In this document: positions 61,057-64,000 of the stretch, one piece after another | Layout: every line of letters starts with the position of its first letter | Numbering within the stretch: the stretch's first letter is position 1 | Assembly (NCBI GenBank): GCA_963790965.1 | Contig: CAWBQO010000003.1 | Coordinates: 806,001 to 870,000, forward strand | From: CAWBQO01 sp963790965 | Lineage (GTDB): Bacteria > Bacteroidota > Rhodothermia > Rhodothermales > DASSAV01 | Length of the DNA: 64,000 bases | Reading direction: 5' to 3' | The notes under the pieces: generated by a model | What the model was told of the DNA's origin: nothing | Databases searched by the model: none | The model's input: only the letters and a program-made list of their open reading frames with translations | Translations under genes and position numbers: made by a program

Positions 61057-62619
61057 CTACGGCGCGACAGGGTCCGGCACGATGGTGTCCAGCACCCGTG
61101 CAGACGAAAGCACGCCGGGAACGCCGGCACCCGGGTGCGTGCCCGCGCCCACGAGGTACAAGCCCTCCACGTCCTCACTCGCATTGTGCGGGCGAAACCA
61201 GGCGCTTTGCGTTAGCACCGGCTCGATGCTGAATGCGGCTCCCTCGAAGGCCAGGTAATCCTCCAGGAATCCCGCCGGTGTCAGCACCCGCGACGTCACG
61301 ATTTCGTCCTCCAATCCGGGCAGGATCGTTCGGGACAGTGACGCTTCGATGGCCTTCCGGTAGCGCTCGGACGCTTCGGGCCAGTCCACGCCGCTGCCGA
61401 GGTGCGGTACGGGCGAAAGGACGTAGAAAGCTTCATGTCCCGGCGGTGCCATCGAGGGGTCCGTAGCCGTTGGACGATGGAGATAGAGGCTGAAATCCTC
61501 AGCGAGCACCTTGTTTTCGAAGATGTCGTCGAGCAGTTCGCGGTAGCGCGGCCCCAGCAGGATCGTGTGATGGGCCACATCCGGATACTGTTTTCGCGTA
61601 CCGAAGTACCAGACAAACAGACCCATGGAATACTTCATCTCCTCGATGCGCTTGTTCGTCCACCGCTTGCGGGCGCTCTCCGGCAGCAGGCGCCGGTAGG
61701 TCCACGCCACGTCGGCATTGGATATGACAATGTCGGCGTGGAGCGTTTCGCCGCCTTTGAGGCGCACGCCCGTCGCGCGGCCATTCTCGACGAGAATCTC
61801 GTCCACATCTGCGCCGAGCCGCACGGTGCCGCCAAGCCCCTCGATCAGCCCGACGATGCCACTGACGAGCGTGCCCGTTCCGCCCATCGCGTAGTGAACG
61901 CCCCATTTGCGTTCGAGAAACGCGATGAGCGTGTAGATGGACGTCACGTTAAACGGATTGCCGCCAACGAGCAGCGGGTGGAACGAGAGCACCTGCCGCA
62001 CCTTTTCGTTCTTGATGTACTTGGACACCAAGCCGTAGACGCTCCGCCAGCTTTCCAGAACCGCCATCGCCGGGGCGATCCGGGCCATGTCGGACACGTT
62101 ATCGAATGGCACGTGGGCCAGCTCCTCGAAGCCTATCCGGAAGATCTCTTCGCTTTTGCGGATGAACCGGTCGTATCCGGCCACATCGTCCGGATCAAAC
62201 CGGGCAATCTCTCTGCGCATCGCCTCCGCATCGCCGGTGTAGTCAAAAGACGTTCCATCGGTAAAGCGGATGCGGTAGAAGGGCGTGACGGGACGCAGAT
62301 CGACATCGTCCGCCATCTTGCGGCCCGCGAGCGTCCAGAGTTCTTCCAGCAGAAAAGGGGCGGTAATCACCGTCGGACCGGCATCAAAGGCGAAGCCGTC
62401 CTGCCGGAAGACGCGCCCGCGGCCCCCGGGCTGGTCGAGCCGGTCCAGGACAGTCACACGGTAGCCGCGCGACCCGAGCCGGACGGCGGCGGCCAGTCCG
62501 CCGAACCCGGCACCGATGACCACCGCGTGCGGCGAATCCGGGCGAACCGGCACCGGCGGCCCTTCCGTTCTTAAGCGGCTGTCCCTTCGCCGGACGAGCC
62601 CTTCCATCCAATCTGACAT
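61057..62619 (-). CDS. crtI: CrtI-type phytoene/carotenoid desaturase
   Basis: About 520 residues. FAD motif AVVIGAGFGGLAAAVRLGSRGYRV near residue 30, GGRGRVFRQDGFAFDAGPTVIT, and the C-terminal signature GLYLVGAGTHPGAGVPGVLSSA, all characteristic of CrtI. Desaturates phytoene toward lycopene or similar; other CrtI-like enzymes (ketolase, isomerase) are possible. No other crt gene is in the window. ATG 62619 (MSDWMEG) chosen; GTG 62640 would add seven residues. Confidence 0.9.
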   Translation of the reverse strand: MSDWMEGLVRRRDSRLRTEGPPVPVRPDSPHAVVIGAGFGGLAAAVRLGSRGYRVTVLDRLDQPGGRGRVFRQDGFAFDAGPTVITAPFLLEELWTLAGRKMADDVDLRPVTPFYRIRFTDGTSFDYTGDAEAMRREIARFDPDDVAGYDRFIRKSEEIFRIGFEELAHVPFDNVSDMARIAPAMAVLESWRSVYGLVSKYIKNEKVRQVLSFHPLLVGGNPFNVTSIYTLIAFLERKWGVHYAMGGTGTLVSGIVGLIEGLGGTVRLGADVDEILVENGRATGVRLKGGETLHADIVISNADVAWTYRRLLPESARKRWTNKRIEEMKYSMGLFVWYFGTRKQYPDVAHHTILLGPRYRELLDDIFENKVLAEDFSLYLHRPTATDPSMAPPGHEAFYVLSPVPHLGSGVDWPEASERYRKAIEASLSRTILPGLEDEIVTSRVLTPAGFLEDYLAFEGAAFSIEPVLTQSAWFRPHNASEDVEGLYLVGAGTHPGAGVPGVLSSARVLDTIVPDPVAP

Positions 62620-62658
62620 ATATGTACTTTGCAGGCGCACGTAGCGCCGGATGACCGC

Positions 62659-64000
62659 CTACTCACCAGACCTTTTACTGTTGGCTGCTTCTCGGAGCGT
62701 CGCGCACAACCGCTCGGGGGTAAACGGCTTGGCGAGGCACATGTACGCTCCCGCCTCCACCGCTTCCCGCGACTTCGGCCCCGTGACGCCACTCGCCGCT
62801 ACGATGGGGAGATGCTCGTCGATCTCCCGGAGCGCTTTAATCGTCGCAATCCCGTCAAGCACGGGCATCATGATGTCGGTCAGGACGAGGCGAATGTCGG
62901 CTCGATGCTGACGGTAGAGGTTGAGGCCATCAACGCCATTCGAGGCGGTAAGAACGCGGTAATTGAAGCCTTCCAACGTGTCTCGCGCGGCGTCCAGGAT
63001 AAACGCTTCGTCGTCAATGACGAGAATCAGTTCGTCGTTTCCGTCGCAGTCGAGAGGCTGAGAATCATCCGCGAGCGCGAAGGCGACTTCTTCCGATGCG
63101 GGGAGGTAGATATAAAACGTCGTTCCCTCGCCCTCTTCGCTGTAGACGCTTACAAAGCCGCCGTGACTCTTGATGATGCTATAGACTGTTGAGAGACCAA
63201 GCCCGGTGCCTTTACCGACGGCTTTTGTCGTGAAGAACGGCTCGAAGATGTTGTCGAGGACCTCCGGCGGAATGCCCGAGCCGGTGTCGGTGACGGACAA
63301 CTTCACGAAAGCGCCCGCCCGCGCTTCAAGGTTCATGCCCGCGAGGTTCTCATCGACGACGAGGTTTTCCGCGCGGATGATCAGCCGGCCGCCCTCGGGC
63401 ATGGCGTCGCGGGCGTTGACGCACAGGTTCATAAAGACCTGCTGAAGCTGCGTTGCGTCTCCGTTAACGACCCATAGCGTGTCCGATATGTCGCTCTCGA
63501 TGTTGATGTCGACGGGAAACGTTTCCCGCGTGATCTTTTCGACCTCGCGGACGATGCTGACGGGGTCGAGCGGCGCCCGGTCCCCTTCTACGCCGCGGGC
63601 GAAAGCAAGGACTTGCTTGACCATATCCGAGCCGCGCTGGGCGCTCTTTTGGATCATACTGAGCGTCCGAAGGCTCTTCTCGTCGTCTTCGAAGCGTTGC
63701 TGCAGCACCTTCGCTCCGAGCATGATGGGGACCAGCAGATTGCCAAGATCATGCGCGATGCCGCCCACGAGTCGGCCGATGCTTTCCATGCGCTGCGACC
63801 GCAGGAACTGCGCTTCAAGCTTCTTGCGCTCGGTGATGTCCGTGTTGATCATCAGGATCGAGCGCGGCTTGCCGGCACCGTCCTGCACGAGCGTCCACCG
63901 GCTTTCCACGATTACCTCGCCGCCGCTGCGGGTGCGCTGGCGAAGCTCCCCGACCCACTCGCCACGCGACAGAACGGCGCGGCGGGCCTGCTCTACCTGA
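62659..64000 (-). CDS. Hybrid histidine kinase with PAS and C-terminal receiver (5' end outside window)
   Basis: The frame is open to the window edge, so the N-terminus is missing. Visible: end of a PAS domain (SGGEVIVESRWTLVQDGAGK and INTDITERKKLE), a histidine-kinase dimerisation segment with the phospho-acceptor His (GGIAHDLGNLLVPI), catalytic boxes (N-box LMNLCVNARDAMPEGG, DTGSGIPPEVLDNIFEPFFTTKAVGKGTGLGLSTVYSIIKSHGG), and a receiver with Asp in VLTDIMMP, final part. The phosphate presumably passes from His to the own receiver. A partner output protein is not seen. Start not in window; ATG-like codon at 63909 is internal. Confidence 0.92.
   Translation of the reverse strand, partial: QVEQARRAVLSRGEWVGELRQRTRSGGEVIVESRWTLVQDGAGKPRSILMINTDITERKKLEAQFLRSQRMESIGRLVGGIAHDLGNLLVPIMLGAKVLQQRFEDDEKSLRTLSMIQKSAQRGSDMVKQVLAFARGVEGDRAPLDPVSIVREVEKITRETFPVDINIESDISDTLWVVNGDATQLQQVFMNLCVNARDAMPEGGRLIIRAENLVVDENLAGMNLEARAGAFVKLSVTDTGSGIPPEVLDNIFEPFFTTKAVGKGTGLGLSTVYSIIKSHGGFVSVYSEEGEGTTFYIYLPASEEVAFALADDSQPLDCDGNDELILVIDDEAFILDAARDTLEGFNYRVLTASNGVDGLNLYRQHRADIRLVLTDIMMPVLDGIATIKALREIDEHLPIVAASGVTGPKSREAVEAGAYMCLAKPFTPERLCATLREAANSKRSGE

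Overview
The window is a gene-dense, GC-rich chromosome segment from a Gram-negative aerobic bacterium of the Bacteroidota/Rhodothermota type (Rhodothermales-like). This is inferred from gene content, not from a search. The indicators are heme A synthesis genes for an aa3-type oxidase (ctaA/ctaB), a SusC/RagA-style TonB receptor with a carboxypeptidase-regulatory-like N-domain, a FadL-type outer-membrane protein, a membrane protein joining an HU-like domain to a SPOR domain, a short archaeal-type ProRS, a bacilliredoxin-like protein and a CrtI-type carotenoid desaturase. Genes are mostly housekeeping and lie in short operons on both strands. No prophage, intact insertion sequence or CRISPR array is visible.

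Layout. 1-6.1 kb (+): end of folD, ctaA, ctaB, a lone ABC ATPase, maf, and the agmatine-to-putrescine pair aguB/aguA; aguA carries a single-base frameshift just before its catalytic end. 6.1-9.0 kb (-): folB, a PfkB kinase and three ElaB/YqjD-like tail-anchored small proteins. 9.2-17.3 kb (+): an envelope cluster with a 1033-residue TPR protein, an outer-membrane barrel, a small HU-like protein, an HU-TM-SPOR protein, and ExbB and ExbD. 17.3-21 kb (-): a DnaQ-UvrC fusion nuclease, alkaline phosphatase and a SixA-like phosphatase. 21.2-30.8 kb: mdh, a YaeQ/PD-(D/E)XK-like protein, a repeat island, a lipoprotein, rsfS, a second repeat island, a LytR_C protein, tsaD, chorismate mutase, mltG and a FadL-type protein. 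30.9-41.5 kb: a low-complexity lipoprotein, proS, a PAP2-like protein, a TonB receptor, endonuclease V, an M3 oligopeptidase, a bacilliredoxin-like protein, a coiled-coil protein and zapA. 41.6-47.5 kb: tRNA-Val, a third large repeat-rich gap, thrS behind a hairpin terminator, an SDR, a half-size EamA transporter, a HigA-like antitoxin with what looks like a decayed toxin, and tRNA-Arg. 47.6-64 kb: an FAD oxidoreductase and a Ycf46-like AAA ATPase (+), then a long minus-strand run: HATPase anti-sigma-like protein, DUF5683-like protein, Ser/Thr kinase with PEGA domains, sigma-54 activator, lipoprotein, carbamoyltransferase, valS, crtI and a hybrid histidine kinase cut by the window end.

The most interesting items are: (1) the HU-TM-SPOR protein and its ExbB/ExbD/TPR/barrel neighbours, which could physically connect nucleoid, inner membrane and septal peptidoglycan; (2) families of short repeats that fill nearly every long intergenic gap; (3) a possible regulated leader in front of thrS, with three 10-bp phased repeats upstream and a terminator just before the gene; (4) the kinase/sigma-54 activator/HATPase signalling cluster; (5) the aguA frameshift.
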